From contig CAAENX010000008.1 of the NCBI GenBank assembly GCA_900757495.1, positions 1 to 64,000 of the forward strand: 64,000 nucleotides of DNA, written 5' to 3'. The notes below the pieces were generated by a model. The model made no database searches and was not told where the DNA came from. It saw only the letters and a list, made by a program, of their open reading frames with translations. This DNA is from an uncultured Collinsella sp. GTDB lineage: Bacteria; Actinomycetota; Coriobacteriia; Coriobacteriales; Coriobacteriaceae. Below are positions 33,150 through 41,626 of the stretch, piece by piece (the first letter of the stretch is position 1; each line of letters begins with the position of its first letter). A program made the position numbers and the translations under genes.

Positions 33150-33571
33150 GGAAACTTCCTATCATGAACTGCCCACACGACGGGCGGTCTTTGTGCAACT
33201 GATTTATTCTAGCGTGCCGAGCCGCCGGCACCCAAAGCTCCACCGTATCTATGGCAAACGAGGCGAAACAGCCTGGCAACTCCCCCGACACCCATGCCGG
33301 GCATTGACGTCGCCAAGTCTCATTTCTTGCCGCCGATTGCATCTTTCCCCACGTGAGGCGACTTTTGATAAACAAAAACCCTCTCGGACAGGGTTCCGTA
33401 ACGTTAAAGTTGAACTCTATGGTTTCTCAACAATTCACTATAACTGCAGGTCAAAGCCAAAGCCTCAAGTTCAACTTGACCCTTTAGAACCTTTAAGGTT
33501 CAAGTTGAGGTCGAAAGCAGTAGTAGAATACACCTCGACCAATAACCTACGATTGATTGCAGAGGGACTGG
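33150..33571 (+). promoter_or_regulatory. Divergent intergenic region with repeated AAGTTGA motifs
   Basis: About 420 nt. The left half holds the upstream region of the ligase gene and little else. The right half is AT-rich: hairpin AACCCT/AGGGTT (about 33378-33396), then AAAGTTGAAC near 33409, the 7-bp palindrome TCAAGTT-C-AACTTGA (33468-33482) and TTCAAGTTGAGG near 33497-33508. The repeated motif suggests several binding sites for one regulator in front of the cell-wall protein gene. Confidence 0.5.
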
Positions 33572-34705
33572 ATGCAGCATTCGAACCATCGCACCGCAGC
33601 GCTCATCGCGTCGAAGCCGGCTCGTATCATCACGAGCGCCGCGCTCGCCGTCGCGCTGACGGCCACGCCGATGCTCTCCCCCGTCGCGGCCTATGCCGCC
33701 TCGCAGGCAACGCAGGATCAGCTTTCCGCCGCCCAGAAAAAAATCGAGGACGCTACGAGCGCCTACAACGACGCCCGAACCAAGCTCGAGGATCTGCAAA
33801 AGCAGATCGACTCCAATGAAGCGAACATCGATAAGATTGAGGCCGAGCTACCCGAGCAGCAGGCCAAGGCAAGCTCCGCCATGCGCGATCTGTATAAGTA
33901 CCAGAAGGGCACCAGCCCCATCGTGAGCTTCCTGGTGAACACGCAGAGCTTGGGTGACTTTATCACCACCTGCAAATACACCAACCAGATTACGAGCTCG
34001 AGCGTCGACGAGATCGAAGAGCTTAACAAGATGCAGACCGAGCTCGAGCAGAACAAAACCGAGCTCGAGCAGGCCAAATCTCAGCTCGAGGGCGAGCAAA
34101 AGAATGCCGAGGACGCGCTGGCCCAGGCACAGCAGCTCCGCAGCGAGGCGCAGGCAAAGGCTGAGCAGGAAAATGCCGCCGAACTGGCTAAGCTCGAGGC
34201 CGACAAAGCCGCTGCCGCCGAGAAGATCTCGGGCACCGGCGTGAGTGGCAATAACTCCAACAGTCAGGCCACCAACTCCAACACCACCATCGACACCACG
34301 GTGAACAACTCCAACAGCGGCAATTCCGATTACGACTCGTTCATTAACGAGTGGACGAGCCGCATCGACAACTACCTCGCCGGTTCCCCCATGGCAGGCC
34401 AGGGCTATAACTTTGCCGTCGCCGCCTGGAATACCGGCGTCGATCCCCGTTGGTCCCCCGCCATCGCCTGTATCGAGAGCAGCAAGGGCCTCTATTGCGC
34501 CGGCTCCTATAACGCCTGGGGCTGGAGTGCCCGCGGCGGTGGTTGGCGTAGCTTTGGCAGCTGGAGCGAGGGTGTCTCCGCCCACGTTGCCTACCTGGGC
34601 GCCAACTATGGCTCCACGCTTACCCCGGCGGCCGCCAAGAAGTACTGCCCGCCCACGTGGCAGGACTGGTATAACAAGGTCGCTTCCCAGATGAACCGCA
34701 TTTAG
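33572..34705 (+). CDS. Secreted coiled-coil cell-wall protein with C-terminal lysozyme-like domain
   Basis: 377 residues. A signal peptide (IITSAALAVALTATPML ... AYAA) leads to a long coiled coil (about residues 45-220) rich in Glu/Lys/Gln/Ala and resembling the N-terminal domains of secreted NlpC/P60 or CHAP proteins. A Ser/Asn/Thr linker follows. The C-terminal 130 residues contain AVAAWNTGVDPRWSPAIACI, SYNAWGWSA and VAYLGANYGSTL, resembling glucosaminidase/lysozyme-like domains, with the Glu of IESSKG as candidate catalytic residue. The ATG at 33572 follows AGAGGGA. Probably a peptidoglycan hydrolase. Confidence 0.8.
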   Translation: MQHSNHRTAALIASKPARIITSAALAVALTATPMLSPVAAYAASQATQDQLSAAQKKIEDATSAYNDARTKLEDLQKQIDSNEANIDKIEAELPEQQAKASSAMRDLYKYQKGTSPIVSFLVNTQSLGDFITTCKYTNQITSSSVDEIEELNKMQTELEQNKTELEQAKSQLEGEQKNAEDALAQAQQLRSEAQAKAEQENAAELAKLEADKAAAAEKISGTGVSGNNSNSQATNSNTTIDTTVNNSNSGNSDYDSFINEWTSRIDNYLAGSPMAGQGYNFAVAAWNTGVDPRWSPAIACIESSKGLYCAGSYNAWGWSARGGGWRSFGSWSEGVSAHVAYLGANYGSTLTPAAAKKYCPPTWQDWYNKVASQMNRI

Positions 34706-34724
34706 GTTCGCAAGCCTCAACTGC

Positions 34725-34750
34725 AAAGGGCCCCAAACGGGGCCCTTTTT
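34725..34750. terminator. Terminator after the coiled-coil protein gene
   Basis: AAAGGGCCCC-AAAC-GGGGCCCTTT, perfect 10-bp stem with TT following. Confidence 0.88.
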
Positions 34751-34757
34751 CGTATAT

Positions 34758-36251
34758 TTAGGAGACGACGCCCGTCGCGTTGCCGATAACAACAACGACG
34801 CACATGACGGCAAACATAAACCCGAGCGCCTTGAACCATAGTTCGACAAAGGCGCCTCCCCGATACCGATCGAGCACGGGAAAGCGACGTCGAAGCCTAC
34901 GCCGGTCGAGCATTCCGAATGTAATGAGCAGCACCAGGCCATCGACCATAAAGAAATACTCAAGTGCTAAAAACCACGTTGGATAGTTTCTGTTTTCGCC
35001 CGTCGGCGTAAATACCGCAAAATGGCTGCCCATCAGCAGCAACAATGTTGTCGCATAGACGCATCCATTCCATATGCGCCCCACGGGCTCGGGGATACGC
35101 GAGAGCAGACGCGCACATTTGGACATCACAGGAGAGACGATCGAACGCCGGCTTGCAGAAGACGGAAGCGTGAGGGCAACCGGCTGCTGCACCCGCTGCA
35201 CCTGTGACGCCGCGACCCGGGGCACACTGGCAGCAGAAAAGGTCGCGGGCGACGGTGCAGGGAGACATAGCTCATACGCCGCGCGCGCAGCATGCCCCAG
35301 TGCCTTTGCACTCGCAAAGCGCTTAGCCGGATCGAGCGCCATCGCCATGCAAACCGCATCGGCAAGCGGGGTTGGTATACCGTGCGTCTCGCATTGCTCG
35401 CGTATGTCCCGCCCCGGTTTGGGGTCAGTTCCCGTCAGGCAAAAGAACAGCAGTGCGCCAAGCGCGTAAATATCGCTGCGGACGCTCGTCTGCCCAAACC
35501 CAAACTGCTCGGGCGGCGCATAGGAACGCGTGCCAAACTTGACGGTGTCGGCGTCGGCGCCATCGCGCCAAACGCGCGCGATTCCCAGGTCGATAATCAC
35601 CAGCGACGAGAAGGTCATGCCAGCATCGGCCGCATACCTCACGCCCGATACGATGATGTTCGAGGGTTTAAGGTCGCGGTGGATTACCGGTACCCCCGGC
35701 TCCCCCGCAGCTGCAAAACCAGCATGCAGCTCGCCCACCGCTTCACACAAAACGGGATACAGCCCGCGGGCATAATCGGGCGTCGCCCCCAAGCGCCCCA
35801 CCAACGCCTCGAGTGTCTCGCCTTCGACATACTCCATCACCACGTCGAGCTCGTCGCCCACACGGCGGCAATCGACGATTCGGGGCAAGTGCTCAAAACG
35901 ACGACCGGCGCGCTGGGCCGCAAACAGGCGCTCATAAGCTCCGCCAATCTGCACCGAAGCATCGATGCGCTTGCGGACAAAGGGGCCGAGAGACCCGCCA
36001 CCAGAGCCCTCAAAATAGACGAGTTCGGTCGTCTCGACATCCGAGAGCTTGAGCACGCGCTCCACACGATAGCTGTCATCGCGGTCGAGCGACGCCAAAT
36101 GCTCGACAAGCGAAGCAGTCAGCTCGTCATCGGAATATGTTGGGCTCTGAGTATCTATAGCGTTCATCATAACGCAGGGTGCGGACACCCCATGTTGTCC
36201 GCACCCCGTTCGTTTGCATGGTTGTTCTGGTGACACCGTCGACTCAGCCAT
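34758..36251 (-). CDS. Membrane-anchored Ser/Thr protein kinase
   Basis: 497 residues. The N-terminal kinase domain (about 60-325) has FVRKRID (candidate ATP-binding Lys), the catalytic loop IHRDLKPSNII (Asp193, Lys195, Asn198), IIDLGIA replacing the usual DFG, SYAPPEQFG and SDIYALGALLF. After a Ser/Pro/Val-rich linker come three C-terminal membrane helices (about 393-415, 425-447, 472-496) and no extracellular sensor domain. Because all catalytic residues are present it is probably active. It starts 6 nt after the small HTH-like gene; the two are co-transcribed. Confidence 0.88.
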   Translation of the reverse strand: MAESTVSPEQPCKRTGCGQHGVSAPCVMMNAIDTQSPTYSDDELTASLVEHLASLDRDDSYRVERVLKLSDVETTELVYFEGSGGGSLGPFVRKRIDASVQIGGAYERLFAAQRAGRRFEHLPRIVDCRRVGDELDVVMEYVEGETLEALVGRLGATPDYARGLYPVLCEAVGELHAGFAAAGEPGVPVIHRDLKPSNIIVSGVRYAADAGMTFSSLVIIDLGIARVWRDGADADTVKFGTRSYAPPEQFGFGQTSVRSDIYALGALLFFCLTGTDPKPGRDIREQCETHGIPTPLADAVCMAMALDPAKRFASAKALGHAARAAYELCLPAPSPATFSAASVPRVAASQVQRVQQPVALTLPSSASRRSIVSPVMSKCARLLSRIPEPVGRIWNGCVYATTLLLLMGSHFAVFTPTGENRNYPTWFLALEYFFMVDGLVLLITFGMLDRRRLRRRFPVLDRYRGGAFVELWFKALGFMFAVMCVVVVIGNATGVVS

Positions 36252-36257
36252 CGGCCA

Positions 36258-36680
36258 CTAACTCACAGTTTCCTCGCCAAAGCGATACAGTTCTTCATTG
36301 ACCTTTTGGAGGCTACAGCCACGGTCGATGCAAAAGATAATGATTGCATCGCGACGGTCCTTGCAGTTGAGGACGCTCACTCCGGCAGCCGTCAGGGCGC
36401 GGTTGGTCTCTTTCATCGACAGCGCCATTGCAAAGGCAATCTGCAGCACCTTATTGCGGCTCGGATTGCGCGAACCGGTAAAGATCTGATAGCCAAAGGT
36501 CTCGTTGAGGTCGGCCATACGCACCACGCGCGAACGCTCGAGCCCCTTCTCTTGCAGCAACTGCTTTAAGTAATCCGAAAGCGACGGGGTGGCAAAGTCG
36601 TGCTCCTTGATATAGCCATCGATACTCGGCGCATCAAGGAGCTCGTTGAGCAACTCGTCCGTCAGCTTTTTATCGGGCAT
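36258..36680 (-). CDS. Small HTH-like protein preceding the kinase
   Basis: 140 residues. The segment DYLKQLLQEKGLERSRVVRM, then ADLNETFGYQIFTGSRNPSR and KVLQIAFAMALSMKETNRAL, reads like a XRE-type helix-turn-helix. A C-terminal helical part (KDRRDAIIIFCIDRGCSLQK) follows. It is probably a DNA-binding partner or target of the kinase encoded 6 nt downstream; the family was not identified. Confidence 0.6.
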   Translation of the reverse strand: MPDKKLTDELLNELLDAPSIDGYIKEHDFATPSLSDYLKQLLQEKGLERSRVVRMADLNETFGYQIFTGSRNPSRNKVLQIAFAMALSMKETNRALTAAGVSVLNCKDRRDAIIIFCIDRGCSLQKVNEELYRFGEETVS

Positions 36681-36719
36681 GCGGCTTCACCTCCCCATGC
36701 GGTCAACAACGGCAACAAG

Positions 36720-37265
36720 CTAGGCAAGCACCCAGCTCGCAGTCGCGGACTTATCAAACACGTTGGCAAAATAGAGAGCCTTCTTGATGTCGCCATCAAA
36801 GTAGATATTGCCCGCCACGGAGCCACCGGCGGCAAGGGTGCCAGACTGCAGCTCATCGGAGCCCTCGCTGTAATAACCCTGGTTCTGCTGAGCACCGTTG
36901 GCGTCCTCGCCCTTCCAGTCGTAGATATTGTAGTCCGCGCCCTCATCGCCATTGTTGACGTACATGACGTGAATACCCGTCATGGTCGAACCGTCATAAT
37001 TTGTGAGACCGGGCTGGACGGAATCGACGACGACGGAAAGGCCAGCGGTCGTAGTCACCGTCGTGCCAACAGCCAGGTCAGTCGTAGACTGCTCTTCCTT
37101 CTTCGCCTCTTCCTTCTTGTCGCCATCACCAGCGTCCTCGGTGACGGTCGCCTTATCGCTACCACAACCGGCAAGAAGACCGGCAGTCCCCAAGGCGACG
37201 GTGGCGAATGCACCTAGTGCAGCGCGACGGCTCAGCAGCACTTCATTTTCGAGCTTATTCATCAT
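36720..37265 (-). CDS. Lipoprotein with DUF4352-like domain
   Basis: 181 residues. The N-terminus has twin arginines (SRRAALGAFATVALGTAGLL) followed by lipobox LLAGCG, indicating a Tat-type lipoprotein signal; a Lys/Glu/Asp-rich linker follows. The C-terminal domain (TTVTTTAGLSVVVDSVQPGL ... HVMYVNNGDEGADY) resembles the immunoglobulin-like DUF4352 domain of surface lipoproteins. Its ribosome binding site AGGAAGGA is buried in a perfect upstream hairpin (next entry). Function unknown. Confidence 0.7.
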   Translation of the reverse strand: MMNKLENEVLLSRRAALGAFATVALGTAGLLAGCGSDKATVTEDAGDGDKKEEAKKEEQSTTDLAVGTTVTTTAGLSVVVDSVQPGLTNYDGSTMTGIHVMYVNNGDEGADYNIYDWKGEDANGAQQNQGYYSEGSDELQSGTLAAGGSVAGNIYFDGDIKKALYFANVFDKSATASWVLA

Positions 37266-37268
37266 GCG

Positions 37269-37320
37269 TCCTTCCTACGATCCGGCTACCGCGCCGGCAC
37301 ACAGCACATCGTAGGAAGGA
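37269..37320 (-). promoter_or_regulatory. Hairpin sequestering the ribosome binding site of the lipoprotein gene
   Basis: In the mRNA (minus strand) TCCTTCCTACGAT (37320-37308) pairs perfectly with ATCGTAGGAAGGA (37281-37269), and an inner CCGGC/GCCGG helix extends the fold. The 3' arm contains AGGAAGGA, 3-4 nt before the ATG, so the Shine-Dalgarno is inaccessible in the folded state. This is the layout of a translational switch, though a simple structured leader is also possible. Confidence 0.7.
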
Positions 37321-37426
37321 TTAAACTTGAATTCATTAGCTGAGAGCTAAAGTTGCGGTAAACGGCCAATGCGGTTATCCGAACGCCGAGCAAACGCACT
37401 TTGCGCGACCGTCTGCTGGCAGTGCA

Positions 37427-37747
37427 TCAACCCAACGTGACGGATTCCCCGGTAAAGGTACTCACAAGCAACAGGATAAAGAAAACTAAATAGCTGATGC
37501 TCAATAGGTAGGCGACGACTAAAAAGATGGTCCATCCAACATTGGTCTTACCATCGGCACGACGTTGCTCGCGAGAACGGCACAGCCAGACCGTCACGCC
37601 AATGGCCACAATCAGCAGCACGAGCGCCGCCGCGGCCAACCCGGCAAGCGCAAACATCACGCCAATGCTCACAGCAATAACCGGAAGCAGCAGCAAGCCA
37701 CACCCGCATCCACCCGGACTATATACGGAAGACTGTCGGCGCTTCAT
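37427..37747 (-). CDS. Small membrane protein
   Basis: 106 residues with three hydrophobic segments (LLLLPVIAVSIGVMFALAGL, AAALVLLIVAIGVTVWLC, IFLVVAYLLSISYLVFFILL) and a Cys/Gly-rich N-terminus (SPGGCGCG). The M20 hydrolase stop overlaps an in-frame GTG at 37753, but ATG at 37747 has GGAG in the right place. Function not recognised. Confidence 0.6.
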   Translation of the reverse strand: MKRRQSSVYSPGGCGCGLLLLPVIAVSIGVMFALAGLAAAALVLLIVAIGVTVWLCRSREQRRADGKTNVGWTIFLVVAYLLSISYLVFFILLLVSTFTGESVTLG

Positions 37748-37749
37748 CG

Positions 37750-38937
37750 TCACTCCAAGTTAAGCAGTCGTTTGTAGACATCGAGACCTTTGAGCAGGAT
37801 TTCCTCGTCAAAGAGCATGGTATCGGTATGCAGAGCGCTCGTGGCATAGGCGGGGCAGCCATCCGAATCGCTCGGGTTTTCTTGACCCTCCGGCACGCCC
37901 GTGCCCAGCAAGAAGAAAACGCCCGGCAGATGACGCTGATAGAACGCGAAATCCTCGGCGATTAGCAGTGGCTCATCCACAAGTTGCAGCTCGGACAAGG
38001 CAGGCGCAATGTGGGCGAACAGCTCGGGGTCGTTATCGACCGGCGGATAGCCCTCGGCAAAGTCGAGGTCGTACGTACAGCCTGTTGCGGCGCAGACCTC
38101 GTCCAACACGCGGCGCACGCCCTCGCGCGCACGGTCGAACATACCGTCCGTAAATACGCGGAGGCTGCCAGCCACATGGGCCTCCCCCGCCACCGCATTG
38201 CAGACGGTGCCAGCCTGCAGCAGGCCGAACTTACCAATGCAGGGCTCGTCGGCACCTAACTCGTCCATGAGCTCGCGCTCGGAAACCAAGAACTTGGCCG
38301 CTGCCAGCGCGGCATCATGCGATTCCTCGACTGGAACGCCGTAGGTCTTGGCGATATGGATGCTCGCGCCATGGATATGAATGTGCGTCTCGCTTGAGCG
38401 CGCCAGCAGCGGACCGGAACAGCTCGCCAACGTGCCGGCGGGCAAATCGGGCCATACGTGGAAGCCAAAGATGCGATCCGCCCCGTAGCGCTCGAATACG
38501 CCGCTCTCGCACACCGTCTTGGCGCCACCAGTCGTCTCCTCGGCCGGCTGAAACACAAAGAGCACATTGCGCTTAATGGCGCCCGGCTGCTCACGGATCG
38601 TACGGTCGACGAAGGTTGCCGCCGCAAGCGCCATGGCCATGTGTCCATCGTGTCCGCAAGCGTGCATCTTTCCGGGATGCGTCGAGGCAAAGGCCGCGCC
38701 CGTCGCCTCCGCAATGGGCAGGGCGTCCATATCGGCGCGAATCGCCGTGGCATGCGCGGCGCCCGTGCCGGCATCGAAGAAAGCGCAGACGCAGCTGGGA
38801 CACGGATGGGTCACCTCGCAGGCGAGCGGCGCCAACACGCCCTCAATATAGGCGATAGTCTGCGGAAGATCGAAGTCGAGCTCCGGAATGCGGTGCAGGT
38901 CGCGACGATAACGACGGAGTTCTTGGAGCTCGGTCAT
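37750..38937 (-). CDS. M20 family metallopeptidase, candidate N-acetyl-diaminopimelate deacetylase
   Basis: 395 residues. Metal-binding and catalytic motifs: RADMDALPI, GKMHACGHDGHMAM, FQPAEETTGGAK, and the late EDFAFY region. The ATG at 38937 follows AAAGGA. It resembles M20D amidohydrolases, which include N-acetyl-L,L-DAP deacetylase and acyl-amino-acid hydrolases. It is divergent from the lysine/DAP operon, which has an N-acetyltransferase (DapH) needing such a deacetylase, so this assignment is attractive but not proven. Confidence 0.82.
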   Translation of the reverse strand: MTELQELRRYRRDLHRIPELDFDLPQTIAYIEGVLAPLACEVTHPCPSCVCAFFDAGTGAAHATAIRADMDALPIAEATGAAFASTHPGKMHACGHDGHMAMALAAATFVDRTIREQPGAIKRNVLFVFQPAEETTGGAKTVCESGVFERYGADRIFGFHVWPDLPAGTLASCSGPLLARSSETHIHIHGASIHIAKTYGVPVEESHDAALAAAKFLVSERELMDELGADEPCIGKFGLLQAGTVCNAVAGEAHVAGSLRVFTDGMFDRAREGVRRVLDEVCAATGCTYDLDFAEGYPPVDNDPELFAHIAPALSELQLVDEPLLIAEDFAFYQRHLPGVFFLLGTGVPEGQENPSDSDGCPAYATSALHTDTMLFDEEILLKGLDVYKRLLNLE

Positions 38938-39079
38938 AGAGGTTCCTTTCATGGGTGCGCGTCGGTTGCCATCTATTGTGCCGCAAGATTGTCACACCCT
39001 TATTTCCAGCATATCCTTGCATTTTTTAAACGTTATATACGAATACTCTTGTTTGGTAAAGTGCAACGTGGTAGGGTCT

Positions 39080-39303
39080 TTACCACTTGATAGAGGCGCG
39101 GGCACGAAGAACCGCGGGCGAGCCGGCAGGCTTTGACCCCGTGGGGAGGCGAAACCCGCCGAACTGGGTTTTTCGGGCACGAACAACCTGGTGGGCCTGC
39201 GGGAAACACCCGCAGGACTGTCTGCAGCAATGCGGGAGCGCTATCCGGACATGGGGTCCACGCTATGCGGATTCGATGCGCAGGTAGCGCCGTCTGGATA
39301 GCG
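39080..39303 (+). promoter_or_regulatory. Lysine riboswitch (L-box)
   Basis: The core motifs are present in order: TAGAGGCGCGGGCACGAAGA (39091-39110), GGGGAGGCGAAACCCGCCGA (39143-39162) and the following loops with CTGGGTTTTTCGG and CCTGCGGG ... CCCGCAGG. The aptamer ends near 39240. CGCTATCCGGA (39239-39249) can then pair with TCTGGATAGCG (39293-39303) immediately before the ribosome binding site of the LysA-DapA gene at 39317, suggesting translational control by lysine. There is no clear U-rich terminator. Confidence 0.85.
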
Positions 39304-39316
39304 AGGTTTACGGGAC

Positions 39317-41626
39317 ATGTCACTGACTCCCAACGAGGCATATGCGGCAAAGCAGCCGTTTGTGGACAAGGAGACGCTCGAGCATATCGTCGAGCAATTC
39401 CCCACGCCGTTTCATCTATATGACGAGGCGGGCATCCGCCGCAACATGCAAGAAGTGCGCGACGCCTTTGCCTGGAACCCGGGCTTTAAGGAATACTTTG
39501 CCGTCAAGGCCAACCCCAACCCAGCGCTCATCTCCATTCTCAACGAATACGGCTGCGGCTGCGATTGCTCGAGCTATACCGAGCTCATGATCGCCCGCTC
39601 GCTGGGCATCACGGGGCACGACATCATGTTCTCGTCCAACGACACGCCCGCGGCGGACTTTGAGCTCGCCGACAAGCTGGGCGCTATCGTCAACTTCGAC
39701 GACGTCAGCCACATTGAATTCTTTGAGCGCGTTGCGGGGCCCATTCCCAAGACGGTCAGCTGCCGCTTTAATCCGGGCGGCCTGTTCCAGCTCTCCAACG
39801 GCATCATGGACAACCCGGGCGACTCCAAATATGGCATGACCACCGAGCAGCTCTTCGAGGCCCTCCGCATGCTCAAGGCCAAGGGCGCTGAGGACTTTGG
39901 CATCCACGCATTCCTTGCCAGCAACACCGTCACCAACGACTACTATCCCAAACTCGCGCGCATTCTCTTTGAGCTTGCCGTGCGCCTGGAGCGCGAGACC
40001 GGTGCACACGTCGCCTTCATCAACTTATCCGGCGGCGTCGGCATCCCCCACCTGCCCGAGCAGCAGGCTAACGACATCCATGCCATCGGCGAGGGAGTGC
40101 ACGCGGCATACGACGAGATCTTGGTTCCCGCCGGCATGGACGATGTGGCCATCTGCACCGAGATGGGCCGCTTTATGATGGGCCCCTACGGCTGTCTGGT
40201 CACCAAGGCCATCCACGAAAAGCAGATCTACAAGGACTATATCGGTGTCGACGCAAGCGCGGTCGATCTGATCCGCCCTGCCATGTATGGCGCCTACCAC
40301 CACATTACGGTGATGGGCCAGCCGGGTGGCTCCGACAAGACCGCGGCGCCTGTCACAAACACGTACGACATTACGGGCAATCTGTGCGAGAACAACGACA
40401 AGTTCGCCATCGATCGTGAGCTGCCGCATATCGACATGGGCGACCTGCTTGTGATCCACGATACCGGCGCGCATGGCTACTCCATGGGCTACAACTACAA
40501 CGGACGCCTGCGCTCCGCCGAGGTGCTGCTGCGCCCCGACGGCTCGGCCGACCTCATCCGCCGCGCCGAGCGCCCGGGCGATTATTTTGCCACGCTCGAC
40601 GTGCTGCCGTGCGGCCGAGAGCTGCTGGCCAAGTCGCGCGCCGAAAGTGCTCGCCGTCGCGCTCAGGACGAGCGCTTGGCCGTCGCCGCCCAATGGAATA
40701 AGCGCATCCAGATCGCGGAAGCGAAGGTGAAGAACATGGATATCCGCAACCTCGAGGGCTCAATCGTCGCCCTTGTTACGCCGTTTAAAAAGGACGGCAG
40801 CGTCGACTTTGACGCACTCGAGCGCCTTATCGATTTCCACCTGCAAAATGGCACCGACGCCATCCTCACCCTGGGCACCACCGGAGAGAGTGCCACGATG
40901 ACCGACGACGAGGACAACTCCGTTGTCGCCGCAGTTGTCAAGCAGGTTGCGGGCCGCGTCCCCGTCATCGCCGGCTCGGGCTCCAACTCCACGCAGACCA
41001 TGCTCACCAAGTCGCTCACCTACCAGGGCCTGGGTGCCGATGGTCTGCTGCTCATTACCCCCTACTACAACAAGTCTAACGAAGAGGGCATCTACCAGCA
41101 CTTTAAGACCGTGGCCGACGCCGTGGACATCCCCTGCATTCTGTACAACATCCCCGGCCGCTGTGGCTGCGGTATCAGCGAGCACAACGTAGAGCGCTTG
41201 GCCGCACACCCCAACATCATGGGCATCAAGGAGGCCTCGGGCAACGTCGCCTACGCGGCCAAGATCGCCCACCTGCTGTCCGATGACTTCCGCATGTACT
41301 CGGGCGAGGATGCACTCACCGTGCCGCTCATGAGCCTGGGCGCCTCGGGCACCATCAGCGTGTGGGCAGACATTCAGCCGCAGCTCGTGCACGACATGTG
41401 CCGCGCCTATCTGGACGGTGACGTGGAGCGCGCCCGCGATATCCAGATTGCCGGCCAGCCGCTCATCAACACCCTCTTTAGCGAGGTCAACCCCATCCCC
41501 GTCAAGGAAGCACTCGCCCAGATGGGTATGATCGAAGCCAACTACCGCATGCCGCTGTGCCCCATGGCAGACGACACGCGTTCCGCACTTACCGATGCTC
41601 TGAAGGGAGCTGGTCTGCTTGATTAA
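39317..41626 (+). CDS. Bifunctional diaminopimelate decarboxylase / 4-hydroxy-tetrahydrodipicolinate synthase (LysA-DapA fusion)
   Basis: 769 residues in one reading frame. Residues 1 to about 425 are LysA: FHLYDEAGIRRNMQ, the PLP lysine in EYFAVKANPNPALI (Lys64), RFNPGG, NLSGGVGIP, EMGRFMMGPYG and GAHGYSMGYNYNGR. A roughly 50-residue Arg/Ala-rich linker follows. Residues 474-769 are DapA (296 residues, full length): GSIVALVTPFKKDGSVD, TLGTTGESATM, Tyr610 in CILYNIPGR and Schiff-base Lys638 in GIKEASGN. An ATG at codon 474 (40736) with GAAGG before it could also produce free DapA. The enzymes catalyse the last and first dedicated steps of lysine synthesis. Confidence 0.9.
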   Translation: MSLTPNEAYAAKQPFVDKETLEHIVEQFPTPFHLYDEAGIRRNMQEVRDAFAWNPGFKEYFAVKANPNPALISILNEYGCGCDCSSYTELMIARSLGITGHDIMFSSNDTPAADFELADKLGAIVNFDDVSHIEFFERVAGPIPKTVSCRFNPGGLFQLSNGIMDNPGDSKYGMTTEQLFEALRMLKAKGAEDFGIHAFLASNTVTNDYYPKLARILFELAVRLERETGAHVAFINLSGGVGIPHLPEQQANDIHAIGEGVHAAYDEILVPAGMDDVAICTEMGRFMMGPYGCLVTKAIHEKQIYKDYIGVDASAVDLIRPAMYGAYHHITVMGQPGGSDKTAAPVTNTYDITGNLCENNDKFAIDRELPHIDMGDLLVIHDTGAHGYSMGYNYNGRLRSAEVLLRPDGSADLIRRAERPGDYFATLDVLPCGRELLAKSRAESARRRAQDERLAVAAQWNKRIQIAEAKVKNMDIRNLEGSIVALVTPFKKDGSVDFDALERLIDFHLQNGTDAILTLGTTGESATMTDDEDNSVVAAVVKQVAGRVPVIAGSGSNSTQTMLTKSLTYQGLGADGLLLITPYYNKSNEEGIYQHFKTVADAVDIPCILYNIPGRCGCGISEHNVERLAAHPNIMGIKEASGNVAYAAKIAHLLSDDFRMYSGEDALTVPLMSLGASGTISVWADIQPQLVHDMCRAYLDGDVERARDIQIAGQPLINTLFSEVNPIPVKEALAQMGMIEANYRMPLCPMADDTRSALTDALKGAGLLD

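Noticed and set aside
31575..33167. 530-codon plus-strand frame opposite the ligase gene
   Set aside because: Antisense shadow of the ATP-grasp gene; no ribosome binding site or domain.
40590..40740. Sequencing error joining separate lysA and dapA genes
   Set aside because: Cannot be excluded, but the frame is open throughout, the linker has coherent codon use, and no shifted frame restores a normal LysA end followed by a stop.
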